Source: Pseudomonas faucium
GTDB taxonomy: Bacteria > Pseudomonadota > Gammaproteobacteria > Pseudomonadales > Pseudomonadaceae
Length of the DNA: 64,000 nucleotides
Reading direction: 5' to 3'
Assembly: GCF_021602585.1 (NCBI RefSeq)
Contig: NZ_BQIP01000006.1
Span: 62,001 to 126,000, forward strand
This document shows positions 9,686 to 17,298 of the stretch, piece by piece. Position 1 is the first letter of the stretch, and each line of letters opens with the position of its first letter. The notes beneath the pieces were generated by a model. The model was given only the letters and a program-made list of their open reading frames with translations. It did not search any database and was not told the DNA's origin. The position numbers and the translations under genes are program-made.

Positions 9686-10684
9686 ATGGACCCGCGCAGT
9701 GAAGTGTTGCTCCGCCAGGCGGACCTGTTCCAGGGCCCGCTGCTGCTCGCCGGCGCCCCCGCCGACGACCTGCTCGGCCAGTTGCCCAAGGCCCATGGCT
9801 GGACCTGGCACGCGGGCGATCAGGCCATGCTCGACAGCCGCTTCGCCGGGCGCAGCCACTATGGCGTGGAGGCTCCGCCGGTGGCTTTCGAGGCGGCCGT
9901 GCTGTTCCTGCCCAAGTCCCGCGAGCTGGCCGCCTACCTGCTCAACGCCCTGGCCTCGCGCCTGGCGGGCCGTGAACTCTACCTGGTGGGCGAAAAGCGC
10001 GGCGGCATCGAAGGCGCGGCCAAGCAGCTGCAGGCATTCGGCAAGCCGCGCAAGCTCGACAGCGCCCGCCACTGCCAGCTGTGGCAGGTGACCGTGGAAC
10101 AGGCGCCTGAAGCCAAGCCGCTGGAAAGCCTGGCCGAGCACTTCACCCTCGAGCTGGAAGACGGCCCGCTGCAGATCGTCAGCCTGCCGGGTGTGTTCAG
10201 CCACGGCCGCCTCGACCGCGGCACCGCGCTGCTGCTCAAGCACCTGGACAACCTGCCGGCCGGCCATGTGCTGGATTTTGGCTGCGGCGCCGGGGTGCTT
10301 GGGGCAACGGTCAAGCGGCGCTATCCACAAAGCCAGGTCACCCTGCTGGATGTGGACGCCTTCGCGGTGGCCGCCAGCCGCCTGACCTTGGCGGCCAACC
10401 AGCTGCAAGGCGAGGTCATCAGCGGCGATGGCATCGACGCTGCACCGCGTGACCTGAGCCTGATCCTGAGCAACCCGCCGTTCCATACCGGCGTGCATAC
10501 CAATTACCAGGCCTCGGAAAACCTGCTGAAAAAATCCGGCGAACATCTGCGAAAAGGCGGCGAAATGCGCCTGGTAGCGAACAGCTTCCTGCGCTACCAG
10601 CCGCTGATCGAAGGGGCCCTGGGCAACTGCCAGACCTGCGCCGAAGCCGATGGCTTTCGCATCTACCGGGCCACACGTGGATAG
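9686..10684 (+). CDS. rsmC: 16S rRNA (guanine1207-N2)-methyltransferase RsmC
   Basis: This 332-residue protein has the two-part layout of RsmC: a degenerate N-terminal methyltransferase-like half and a C-terminal catalytic half. The SAM motif [12 protein letters not shown] is near 195-206 and the catalytic NPPFHTG motif near 262-268, characteristic of guanine N2 methyltransferases. It modifies G1207 of 16S rRNA in assembled 30S subunits. The start is preceded by CAGGAGGCGTCGTCC. A manganese riboswitch and the exporter gene follow on the same strand, but that leader makes read-through from rsmC conditional. Confidence 0.9.
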   Translation: MDPRSEVLLRQADLFQGPLLLAGAPADDLLGQLPKAHGWTWHAGDQAMLDSRFAGRSHYGVEAPPVAFEAAVLFLPKSRELAAYLLNALASRLAGRELYLVGEKRGGIEGAAKQLQAFGKPRKLDSARHCQLWQVTVEQAPEAKPLESLAEHFTLELEDGPLQIVSLPGVFSHGRLDRGTALLLKHLDNLPAGHVLDFGCGAGVLGATVKRRYPQSQVTLLDVDAFAVAASRLTLAANQLQGEVISGDGIDAAPRDLSLILSNPPFHTGVHTNYQASENLLKKSGEHLRKGGEMRLVANSFLRYQPLIEGALGNCQTCAEADGFRIYRATRG

Positions 10685-10721
10685 AAACAGGGCTTGCCGA
10701 AAGCGTTTCGCCTAGGCAGAA

Positions 10722-10872
10722 TCCGCACCGTCCTAGGGGAGTAGTCTCCCGCGAGCGCCTTGCTCGCCCGGCACGCGTCAACACACTTGGCCCACAGGCC
10801 ATGGCGCGTGCGACCCACGATCTGCGCAGACAGGTCCAGGGTTTGACAAGACCTATGACACGCACACCTTAC
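10722..10872 (+). ncRNA. yybP-ykoY family manganese riboswitch
   Basis: The leader of the GDT1-type exporter gene has the hallmarks of the yybP-ykoY aptamer. The invariant GGGGAGTAG is at 10736-10744, followed by a GCGAGC/GCTCGC hairpin (10751-10767). Next come GTCAACACACTTGGCC-CACA-GGCC (hairpin 10789-10800), GCGACCCACGAT, and the distal GACAAGACCTATGACACGC. Yybp-ykoY aptamers bind Mn2+ and often precede MntP or TMEM165/UPF0016 exporters, exactly the context here. Downstream, a GGGGCGGGG (10875-10883) can pair with CCCGCCCC (10911-10918) a few bases before the AGGA ribosome-binding site. That suggests a switch acting on translation start. Confidence 0.9.
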
Positions 10873-10931
10873 CCGGGGCGGGGAGGCTGTACGTGTCATA
10901 GCCGTGTCGACCCGCCCCCGTAGGAATCCTG

Positions 10932-11516
10932 ATGCTGGAATCTCTGTTGGTCCCCACCGCCATCGTTGCCCTCGCCGAAATCGGCGACAAGACGCAATTG
11001 CTCGCGCTCATCCTCGCTGCCCGTTTTCGCAAGCCCTGGCCAATCATCGCCGGCATCATCGCCGCGACCCTGGCCAACCATGCCGCCGCTGGCGCGGTAG
11101 GTGCCTGGGTCAGCGGGTTCTTCACCGAGACGACTTTGCACTGGATCCTTGCCGCGAGCTTCACCGCCACGGCGCTGTGGACCTTGGTGCCGGACAAGAT
11201 GGACGACGACGAGAACCCGGCGCGCCGCTTCGGCCCGTTTTTGACCACGCTGATCGCGTTCTTCCTGGCGGAAATCGGCGACAAGACCCAGGTCGCCACG
11301 GTGATGCTGGCGGCGCAGTATCCGCACCTGATCATGGTCATCATCGGTACCACCCTGGGCATGCTGATTGCCAACGTGCCGGTGGTGCTGGCGGGTAACT
11401 TCGCGGCGGAGAAACTGCCGCTGACACTGATTCGCCGCCTGGCGGCAGCTGCCTTCATCGTGCTGGCCGTGGTGGCCGTGTACTCGGCGATGAAGACCAG
11501 TGGCTGGGTGGGGTAA
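10932..11516 (+). CDS. TMEM165/GDT1 (UPF0016) family Mn2+ exporter (194 aa)
   Basis: Two copies of the family signature EIGDKTQ, at residues 16-22 and 114-120, sit in the first helix of each half of an inverted-repeat membrane protein of about six helices. The copies are separated by a short acidic loop (VPDKMDDDENPARR). UPF0016 proteins are cation/proton exchangers for Mn2+ or Ca2+; bacterial members (MneA, MntX types) export Mn2+. The manganese riboswitch directly upstream supports Mn2+ as substrate and signal. ATG with AGGA at 10922. A REP pair follows the stop. Confidence 0.9.
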   Translation: MLESLLVPTAIVALAEIGDKTQLLALILAARFRKPWPIIAGIIAATLANHAAAGAVGAWVSGFFTETTLHWILAASFTATALWTLVPDKMDDDENPARRFGPFLTTLIAFFLAEIGDKTQVATVMLAAQYPHLIMVIIGTTLGMLIANVPVVLAGNFAAEKLPLTLIRRLAAAAFIVLAVVAVYSAMKTSGWVG

Positions 11517-11536
11517 CTGCAATTTGGCGCCGCGCT

Positions 11537-11608
11537 GCGGCCCATCGCCGGCAAGCCGGCCCCCACAGGGTATTGGGTGTGGGAGCCGGCTTGCCGGCGA
11601 TGGGCTGC
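11537..11608. repeat. REP inverted pair, type a (GCCGGCAAGCCGGC)
   Basis: Two REP units in inverted orientation: CATCGCCGGCAAGCCGGC-CCCCACAG, and its complement TGTGGGAGCCGGCTTGCCGGCGATG. They form a long hairpin between the convergent 3' ends of the Mn exporter and the M48 protease genes. Confidence 0.85.
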
Positions 11609-11628
11609 AAGGCAGCCCCAAGGCGAAC

Positions 11629-12444
11629 TTACTTCTTGGCCGCTTCGTACAACGGCATCACCTTGGGAATCGCTGCCTGCAGCGAGGCGATCCGGCTTGC
11701 CGACGCAGGGTGAGTGCTCATGAACTCGGGCGGTGCACCTTCGGACGCCTTGCTCATCTTGTTCCACAGGGTGATCGCGGCGTTCGGGTCATAGCCGGCA
11801 CGCGCCGACAGCTCGAGGCCGATGAGGTCGGCTTCGTTCTCGTTGGCGCGGCTGTTGGGCAGGGTCATGGCGTAGTTCACCACCTGGTCTGCCAGGGCGA
11901 TGCTGTCCTGGCCGAGGCCAAACAGCGCACCGGCGCCCTGGCGCGCCATTTCCACGCCATAGGCCTTGGACATCGCTTCACGGCTGTGCTCGCGCAAGGC
12001 GTGGGCAATTTCGTGGCCGACCACGGCGGCGATCTCGGCATCGGTCAGCTTGAGCTGATCGATCAGGCCGGTGTAGACGATGATCTTGCCGCCGGGGCCG
12101 CAGTTGGCGTTGAGCTCATCGCTCTTGATCACGTTGACTTCCCATTGCCACTGCGCAGCATCCGGGCGGAACTTCGGCGCCTGGGCGATCAGCCGGTCGG
12201 CGATGGCCTGGACACGCTTGGCATCGTTGCTGGACTTGTCCAGCACGCCTTTGCTCGACGCCTCGCCAAGGGTCTGCTGGTACGACTGGGCGTACATCTG
12301 GTTGACCTCAGCGGTCGACAGCATGCTGAACATGTACTGCTTGCGCTCGACGCCGACAGCGCCGCCGCTGGTGGTATTCACTGCCTGGCAGCCGGCCAGC
12401 AGGATGCCAGCACTCAACAGGCTGACGACAAAAGACTTACGCAT
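11629..12444 (-). CDS. M48 family metalloprotease lipoprotein, LoiP/YggG-like (271 aa)
   Basis: A lipoprotein signal ends in LLAG-C19. The zinc site is HEIAH at 144-148 with the downstream glutamate in NENEAD (about 204), as in M48 peptidases. Length and the single catalytic domain match the YggG/LoiP group of outer-membrane-anchored, periplasm-facing proteases linked to envelope quality control. Family knowledge: E. coli LoiP cleaves some mis-assembled outer-membrane proteins. The residue after the lipid Cys is Gln, so no inner-membrane retention signal is present. Convergent with the Mn exporter. Confidence 0.87.
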   Translation of the reverse strand: MRKSFVVSLLSAGILLAGCQAVNTTSGGAVGVERKQYMFSMLSTAEVNQMYAQSYQQTLGEASSKGVLDKSSNDAKRVQAIADRLIAQAPKFRPDAAQWQWEVNVIKSDELNANCGPGGKIIVYTGLIDQLKLTDAEIAAVVGHEIAHALREHSREAMSKAYGVEMARQGAGALFGLGQDSIALADQVVNYAMTLPNSRANENEADLIGLELSARAGYDPNAAITLWNKMSKASEGAPPEFMSTHPASASRIASLQAAIPKVMPLYEAAKK

Positions 12445-12542
12445 GAAAACACTCCCTTTTTACATGCGCCGTATCCTAGGCCGAGTCGCCTGGGCCTGCC
12501 ATAGCCGCAGGGAAGATTTCTTCAGCTGCATCGGCCAGCCCA

Positions 12543-13163
12543 TCAGGCCGGGGTCAGGCACTCCGGGGCATCCAGCTTGGGATCATTGACGAAATTGGCC
12601 AGCGCTCGCTCGCGCAGCGTGGCCGGGGGGCTGGCCAGCAACTCGTGCAAACGTGGCAGCGGCGTTTCAGGGTCCAGCCACGCGGCCTGGCCGGCGTCAT
12701 CGAGAATCAGCGGCCGGCGCTGGTTCATCGCCGCCTGGGTCACCACCGCGCAACTCAACCACACCTGATCCTGCACCGGATACGCCTCCCACACCGCAGC
12801 GAAATACAGCGATGAGCCCTCCCCCGGCGTCAACCAGTAAGGCCGCTTGCGCACCGTGCCACGCCACTCGTAGAAACCATTGGCCGGCATCAGGCAGCGC
12901 CGCTGGCGAAACGCCTCGCGGAACATCGGCTGTTCAGCCAGGGTCTCGGCACGGGCGTGGGCAGGTGTACGGGAAAGGTCGGTTAGCCAGGCCGGCGTCA
13001 GGCCCCAGCGCGCCATGGCCACTTGCATCTGGCCGTCGAGCTGGCGCTGGATCAGCACCGAGCCGCCGGGCGAGATGTTCCACTGCGCCGGCTGGCCGGC
13101 AGGGAAACCTGGCAACCCGGCGAGCGCCTGGGGCCAGCGAAACAGGGCGTAGCGTCCACACAT
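12543..13163 (-). CDS. SRAP (YedK/HMCES) family protein with altered active site (206 aa)
   Basis: Cys2 at the mature N-terminus (MCGRYALF) and the NGFYEWRG motif (Glu99) identify an SRAP protein. The family self-crosslinks through Cys2 to abasic sites in single-stranded DNA. Two other residues differ from E. coli YedK as I recall it. The NARVET asparagine (N75) is His69 here (AHARAET), and the IHDRRP histidine (H160) is Asn147 (AMNQRRP), with about six residues missing before it. Both codons were read directly (CAC and AAC). The protein may therefore bind or trap abasic DNA without efficient reversal, or do something else. ATG at 13163. Confidence 0.85.
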   Translation of the reverse strand: MCGRYALFRWPQALAGLPGFPAGQPAQWNISPGGSVLIQRQLDGQMQVAMARWGLTPAWLTDLSRTPAHARAETLAEQPMFREAFRQRRCLMPANGFYEWRGTVRKRPYWLTPGEGSSLYFAAVWEAYPVQDQVWLSCAVVTQAAMNQRRPLILDDAGQAAWLDPETPLPRLHELLASPPATLRERALANFVNDPKLDAPECLTPA

Positions 13164-13178
13164 GGGCGAATTCGAAAC

Positions 13179-13439
13179 CTAGCAGATCAAGGTACCGGGA
13201 TAACTCTCCGGTTCGTCGCCGGCAAGCGGCTGGGCGCCATTGTACGCATCGATCAGCTGCCGTGCGTAACCGGCCTGCTCATTGGGCACCGCCAGGCCCA
13301 GCAAACCCTGCATCGGCAGCTCGCCGACGCCGCCCATCAGGTCACGACCGACCAGGTGCACCTCGACCCCCTCGCTGGCCAGCATGCCGACCAGCATCTC
13401 GGCCTCCAGCAGGTTTTCCGGTTCGTAGATCCGTTGCAT
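13179..13439 (-). CDS. DUF2007-type small protein (86 aa)
   Basis: A short soluble protein with the pattern MQRIYEPENLLEAEMLVGMLASEGVEVHLVG, which is the DUF2007 (putative signal-transducing, PII-like fold) signature. The body then reads GVGELPMQGLLGLAVPNEQAG. The frame extends 12 codons upstream, but the ATG at 13439 overlaps the stop of the preceding CPXCG gene (TGATG), indicating translational coupling. Its function is unknown. Confidence 0.75.
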   Translation of the reverse strand: MQRIYEPENLLEAEMLVGMLASEGVEVHLVGRDLMGGVGELPMQGLLGLAVPNEQAGYARQLIDAYNGAQPLAGDEPESYPGTLIC

Positions 13440-13624
13440 CAAGCATCGTCCTCGCGTCTGACTTCGAGCATCCATTCGTCACCATGCACCTGCAGGATGA
13501 ACACCACGGGCTGGCAACAAACCTGACAATCTTCGGTGTAGACCTGATCGCCAGCGGAAAGGTCGACGGTGGTCTCTACCCGCTCGCCACAATAGGGGCA
13601 ATCATAGAAGTCGGTTTCCAGCAT
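13439..13624 (-). CDS. CPXCG-motif cysteine-rich protein (61 aa)
   Basis: A 61-residue protein with CPYCG at 9-13 and CQVCC at 33-37, matching the small CPXCG zinc-ribbon family found across gammaproteobacteria. The four outer cysteines probably bind one zinc. It is coupled to the downstream DUF2007 gene by a one-base stop/start overlap. The role is unknown. Confidence 0.85.
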   Translation of the reverse strand: MLETDFYDCPYCGERVETTVDLSAGDQVYTEDCQVCCQPVVFILQVHGDEWMLEVRREDDA

Positions 13625-13649
13625 CGCGGCCTCCGCGGTGACTTATGCG

Positions 13650-13655
13650 TATAAT
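13650..13655 (+). promoter_or_regulatory. Candidate -10 element of the acyltransferase gene
   Basis: A perfect TATAAT stands about 90 bases before the acyltransferase start and 26 bases from the divergent CPXCG start. No good -35 was found at 16-18 bases, so this is only a candidate. Confidence 0.35.
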
Positions 13656-13746
13656 TGCCGGTCTGTTTACAGGGCCTGCGTGTGTCCGAGCCGTTTTTCG
13701 GGCCCCACCCCTACCTTATTACCCTAGCCGTTTCCAACAAGAGAGC

Positions 13747-14916
13747 ATGATGGGCGAATTCGATGCCATCCGACCGTACGACGACGCTGAGGTCCCTGCC
13801 GTTCTGGCACGCCTGCTCAGCGACCCGGCATTTCTCGATATCCTCACCCACTTCCGCTTCCCGCGCGCCGCTGGCGCCCTCGGCTGGTTGCTCAAGCCGC
13901 TGATCGCCCGGCGCCTGCGCAAGGAATTCGCCGGCGTCAGCTGCGTGTCCACGCTGCAGGACAAGGTCGAGTACTACGTCGACCAGACCATCGAGCGCGC
14001 CACCGACGGCGTCACCTACTCCGGCGTCGAGCAGCTCAAGTCGGGCACGGCCTACCTGTTTCTGGCCAACCACCGCGACATCGTCATGGACCCGGCCTTC
14101 GTCAACTACGCGGTGTACCACGCAGGCCTGCCCACGCCGCGCATCGCCATTGGCGACAACCTGCTGCAAAAGCCGTTCGTCAGCGACATGATGCGCCTGA
14201 ACAAGAGCTTCATCGTCCACCGCTCGATCACCGGGCGGCGGGAAAAGCTTGCGGCCTACCAGCTGCTGTCGGCCTACATCAACCATTCGATCCGCAACGA
14301 CGGCACCTCGATCTGGATCGCCCAGGCCGAAGGGCGGGCCAAGGACGGCGACGACCGCACCGATTCGGCGATCCTCAAGATGTTCCACATGAGCCGCAAG
14401 GACGAGCCGTTCGGCAGCGTGATCCAGGGCCTGAACCTGATACCGGTGTCGATCAGCTACGAATACGACCCTTGCGACCAGGCCAAGGCACGCGAGCTGT
14501 ACATCCGCGCCACCACCGGCACCTACAAGAAGGCCCCGGGCGAGGACGACAACAGCATCGCCAAGGGCATTACCGGCTACAAGGGCCGCGTGCACATCAA
14601 CTTTGCCGCGCCAGTCACCGACTACTACGAAGACACCAAGCAGCTGGCCCAGGAAATCGATCGGCAGATCCTCGGCGGCTACCGGCTGTTCCCGGTGCAC
14701 TACCTGGCTTATGCGATGTGGAGCGAGAAGGACGAGGCACTGCAGGTGCCGAGGGCCGAGCAGGTGTTCCCGGCCGAGGAGCTGGCCAAGGCCAAGGAAG
14801 AATGGCAACGCCGCCTGGATGCCTGCCCCGAGGAGCAGCGGCCGTACCTGGTGCTGCAGTATGCGACCCCGGTGCGCAACCAGTATCAGGTCAGGCAGCA
14901 GGCGCCGGTGGCCTGA
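13747..14916 (+). CDS. Glycerol-3-phosphate/1-acylglycerol-3-phosphate acyltransferase family protein (389 aa)
   Basis: The PlsB/PlsC-type acyltransferase motif NHRDIVMDP (H109, D114) is followed by a substrate-binding block (LNKSFIVHRSITGRREK) and IAQAEGRAKDGDDRTD in place of the usual FPEGTRS block. No transmembrane helix is evident. This is a Pseudomonas-type long PlsC-like protein whose acyl acceptor is uncertain: a glycerophospholipid precursor, or an ornithine- or sterol-like lipid. The start ATG-ATG at 13747/13750 follows AAGAGAG. A type-b REP pair follows the stop. Confidence 0.8.
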   Translation: MMGEFDAIRPYDDAEVPAVLARLLSDPAFLDILTHFRFPRAAGALGWLLKPLIARRLRKEFAGVSCVSTLQDKVEYYVDQTIERATDGVTYSGVEQLKSGTAYLFLANHRDIVMDPAFVNYAVYHAGLPTPRIAIGDNLLQKPFVSDMMRLNKSFIVHRSITGRREKLAAYQLLSAYINHSIRNDGTSIWIAQAEGRAKDGDDRTDSAILKMFHMSRKDEPFGSVIQGLNLIPVSISYEYDPCDQAKARELYIRATTGTYKKAPGEDDNSIAKGITGYKGRVHINFAAPVTDYYEDTKQLAQEIDRQILGGYRLFPVHYLAYAMWSEKDEALQVPRAEQVFPAEELAKAKEEWQRRLDACPEEQRPYLVLQYATPVRNQYQVRQQAPVA

Positions 14917-14919
14917 GGC

Positions 14920-15029
14920 TTTGGGGCTGCTTTGCAGCCCTTTCGCGACACAAGGCCGCTCCTACAGGTAACGCGTAACCCTTGTAGGAGCGGCCTTGTG
15001 TCGCGAAAGGGCCGCAAAGCGGCCCCAAA
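14920..15029. repeat. REP inverted pair, type b (CGACACAAGGCCGCTCCTACAG)
   Basis: A long inverted repeat whose arms run GGGGCTGC-TTTGCAGCCC-TTTCGCGACACAAGG and CCGCTCCTACAG, then the complement. It separates the convergent ends of the acyltransferase and the small membrane protein genes. The same unit recurs at 59506-59615. Confidence 0.85.
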
Positions 15030-15032
15030 ATA

Positions 15033-15293
15033 TCAGACCCAGGTACTGAACCAAGACAGCATCAAGGCCAAGGCCAAGCAAGAGAACCCAAGGATGTAGA
15101 AGTAGCGCGGCACGCGCTGGTCGAACGCATCCACCACCCCCTCCTCTACCGCCAGGCTCTCGCGGGCATCGGCCTCGCGCCGCCGCGCACTGTGCAGCAG
15201 CAAGCCGCCCGGGCAGGTCATCAACAGCGCCAGCAGATTGATCAGTTTGGTCGGGTGGGCGGACAAAAAGCCCCAGAGCACTTGCAACGACAT
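15033..15293 (-). CDS. Small inner-membrane protein, unknown function (86 aa)
   Basis: Two hydrophobic segments are visible, one near residues 17-35 (LINLLALLMTCPGGLLL) and one near 66-86 (YILGFSCLALALMLSWF). Between them is a charged loop (SARRREADARESLAVEEG), so both ends probably face the same side of the membrane. A GTG lies one codon upstream of the chosen ATG. The family was not recognised. Confidence 0.6.
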   Translation of the reverse strand: MSLQVLWGFLSAHPTKLINLLALLMTCPGGLLLHSARRREADARESLAVEEGVVDAFDQRVPRYFYILGFSCLALALMLSWFSTWV

Positions 15294-15453
15294 CACGCAA
15301 CCTCGGACAGAACGACAGCGAAGGCAGGCATTCTACCGAAGTCCACCCTGCGCGCCCGGCCATGGCGACCAACTGTCACTTAATTTCATCTGTCACATGC
15401 TCGTCATCAGAACAGGCCACCCTGTCGGCCTCTTCTGATACCGGAGCTTGTTC

Positions 15454-15660
15454 ATGCTGCATGCCGAAAACCAGGATCGTCTCTATCTCGTGGCCCAGAG
15501 CGATGAGCAACAGGCGCTGATCGACGGTTTTGCGATCAATGTCCAGGACCGCCAGTGGCTGGTCTACTGCGCCCTGGGCGGGCATGTGCACCATGACCTG
15601 CCGGAAGTGGACATGCTCACCGGCGTCAGCGTGCTGGATTTTCATATCGAAGCCGCTTGA
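15454..15660 (+). CDS. Small hypothetical protein (68 aa)
   Basis: A short ORF starting MLHAENQDRLYLVAQSDEQQALIDGF has GGAG at 15443-15446 and a strong terminator just after its stop, which supports it being a real gene. A TTG start two codons upstream is less likely. It is soluble and acidic, with a CALGGHVHHD histidine-rich stretch near 40-49. Function unknown. Confidence 0.65.
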   Translation: MLHAENQDRLYLVAQSDEQQALIDGFAINVQDRQWLVYCALGGHVHHDLPEVDMLTGVSVLDFHIEAA

Positions 15661-15677
15661 TGCAGGCGTAGAAAACA

Positions 15678-15713
15678 AAAAGCCCGCTGCCTGAACCCAG
15701 GCAGCGGGCTTTT
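15678..15713. terminator. Bidirectional terminator between convergent genes
   Basis: A 16-bp perfect stem (AAAAGCCCGCTGCCTG / CAGGCAGCGGGCTTTT) with an AACC loop has A and T tracts at both ends. It serves the small plus-strand gene and the YajG gene on minus. Confidence 0.93.
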
Positions 15714-15731
15714 CGATGTGCAGCGCCGGGC

Positions 15732-16316
15732 TTACTCGCCCAGCACCTGCCCGATGGTCGGGTCCTTGAACAGGCGGGTCAGCGCATCGCTGAGCACATC
15801 ACCCACCAGCTTGGTGTTGGTTTCCTGGTTCGGCGCCATGCCGAAGCGCTGGTCCAGCGAAGCGCCGTAGCGGCCGCTGTAACGGCGGTTGGCATTGGCC
15901 ACGTCGGCACGGAAGGTGGCACCGATGGTGGCCTCGGTCACGTACAGGTTGTCCTTGGGCGATTGGTACTTGAGCTCGGCCAGGGTCACGGTCAGCTGTG
16001 GCGCGTTGTAGGCGTTGGGCGTCGGGGTGAAGCCCAGCAGGCGCACGGCAGCTTCGGCCTGGGCCTGAAGCTTGGGCACCACATCGTTGCCGTTGACGCT
16101 GATGGTGCTGGTTTCAGGGTACATGCCACCCCGGGTGCCCAGCGACTGCGAAGCCCGGCCATCGACCACCTTGACCACCACCGGCTGGCCGTGGCCGACC
16201 GGTGCGAGCTGGGCATTGAGCTTGGGTTGCGGGCTGAGTTGTTGCGGGCTGTGGGCACAACCGACCAGGCTGAGGCTGGCCACGGCGATCAAACCGAACA
16301 ACAGACGTTGCAACAT
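15732..16316 (-). CDS. YajG family lipoprotein (194 aa)
   Basis: A signal peptide ending LSLVG-C20 marks a lipoprotein. The mature part (VVVKVVDGRASQSLGTRGG, then a GFTP segment and LTVTLAELKY) fits the YajG family, whose function is unknown. No inner-membrane retention Asp follows the Cys, so an outer-membrane location is likely. The neighbouring genes give no functional hint. Confidence 0.82.
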   Translation of the reverse strand: MLQRLLFGLIAVASLSLVGCAHSPQQLSPQPKLNAQLAPVGHGQPVVVKVVDGRASQSLGTRGGMYPETSTISVNGNDVVPKLQAQAEAAVRLLGFTPTPNAYNAPQLTVTLAELKYQSPKDNLYVTEATIGATFRADVANANRRYSGRYGASLDQRFGMAPNQETNTKLVGDVLSDALTRLFKDPTIGQVLGE

Positions 16317-16461
16317 GCGCGTTTCTCCAGAAAATGCGGCAAAGGCCCACAGTATACCTAGCCGAGGGCTGACCAGTCATCGGCCCGGCACCCCTGTCAC
16401 AATCGTTTCATGGCGGCAACGTTATCCTTGCGCCAAGCCCTAATGCACAGGACTCGCTGCC

Positions 16462-16695
16462 ATGGCCTCGTTTTGGACCTTGCTCTTCCAACGCCCGCGC
16501 GACAACTGCTATGCCCGCCTCGACGACCAGGGCAAGTGCCTTGCATTCAAGCAATGCCGCCAGCCGCCAGGGGGCAGTGGCTGGGTGCAGATCGGCGAAA
16601 TCCACCTGGCCTGGCTGGGCCGCGAGCTGCCCGCCGAAGCGCGGGTTTGCAGCCATGCAAACCGCCGCTGGCAGCAGCGCAGCCTGCCAGCCTGA
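16462..16695 (+). CDS. Hypothetical protein (77 aa)
   Basis: A short basic protein (MASFWTLLFQRPRDNCYARLDDQG, later GWVQIGEIHLAWLGRELPAEARV) with several Trp and Arg residues. The ATG at 16462 follows a weak ribosome site. No family is recognised, but the codon choice looks coding and the overlapping frames do not. It is divergent from yajG. Confidence 0.55.
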   Translation: MASFWTLLFQRPRDNCYARLDDQGKCLAFKQCRQPPGGSGWVQIGEIHLAWLGRELPAEARVCSHANRRWQQRSLPA

Positions 16696-17298
16696 CAAAC
16701 GCTGCAATAAAAACCACGAATTACGACCTTTCTGCCCGCGACATCGCTATAATCTCCCCCCGATTATAAGGACGTCTCCTGATCGGGCCCCGCACCTGCC
16801 GCTTGACCCCGGCACCTTCACCGCCCCAGCCCACAGAGAGCCTTCCACTCAGGTCTTGCAACGGCTGTCGTGCCTGCTTTTCCGGCCCTTCGCACTGCAT
16901 GAACCTGTGGGTTGCCATCGCGCAGTCCCCTTTTGAGGTTCACGTCTCCAAAAGAGCGTGAAAAAACGGTTTTTCACAACTTCACGAGAGTGTGGCGAGC
17001 AATGAACAGTCTGGCATGTGCAAAAGCGGCAGATGTGTCCCGAACAGCCCTGAACAGGCGGCTAAAACGCTCATTCCCAATGGGTGATTGAGGCCGTTCC
17101 ATAGCGCACGCACGACACCTTGACCATAAGTCGAATTGCCGCACCCGTGGCAAACGGCGTTCAATACCTGAACCCAAAGACTGATTGGCGGTGTCCGCGG
17201 AAGTTGCAAGAACTGCGAAGAGTCGGACATGGCGATCCTGGCGACCCTGGGGTCCTATGCTGTCAATTAGGTAGCTGTAGATTGTGGAGACGCGTTAA
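16696..17298. other. 603-base gene-free region upstream of mqo
   Basis: No convincing ORF is present on either strand. A perfect TATAAT at 16748-16753 could be the -10 of a plus-strand transcript, but its -35 is poor. A hairpin GTGAAAAA / TTTTTCAC lies at 16958-16977. If transcription starts near 16760, mqo would have an untranslated leader of over 500 bases, or a separate small RNA may lie here. The base composition is less GC-rich than in neighbouring genes. Confidence 0.45.
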
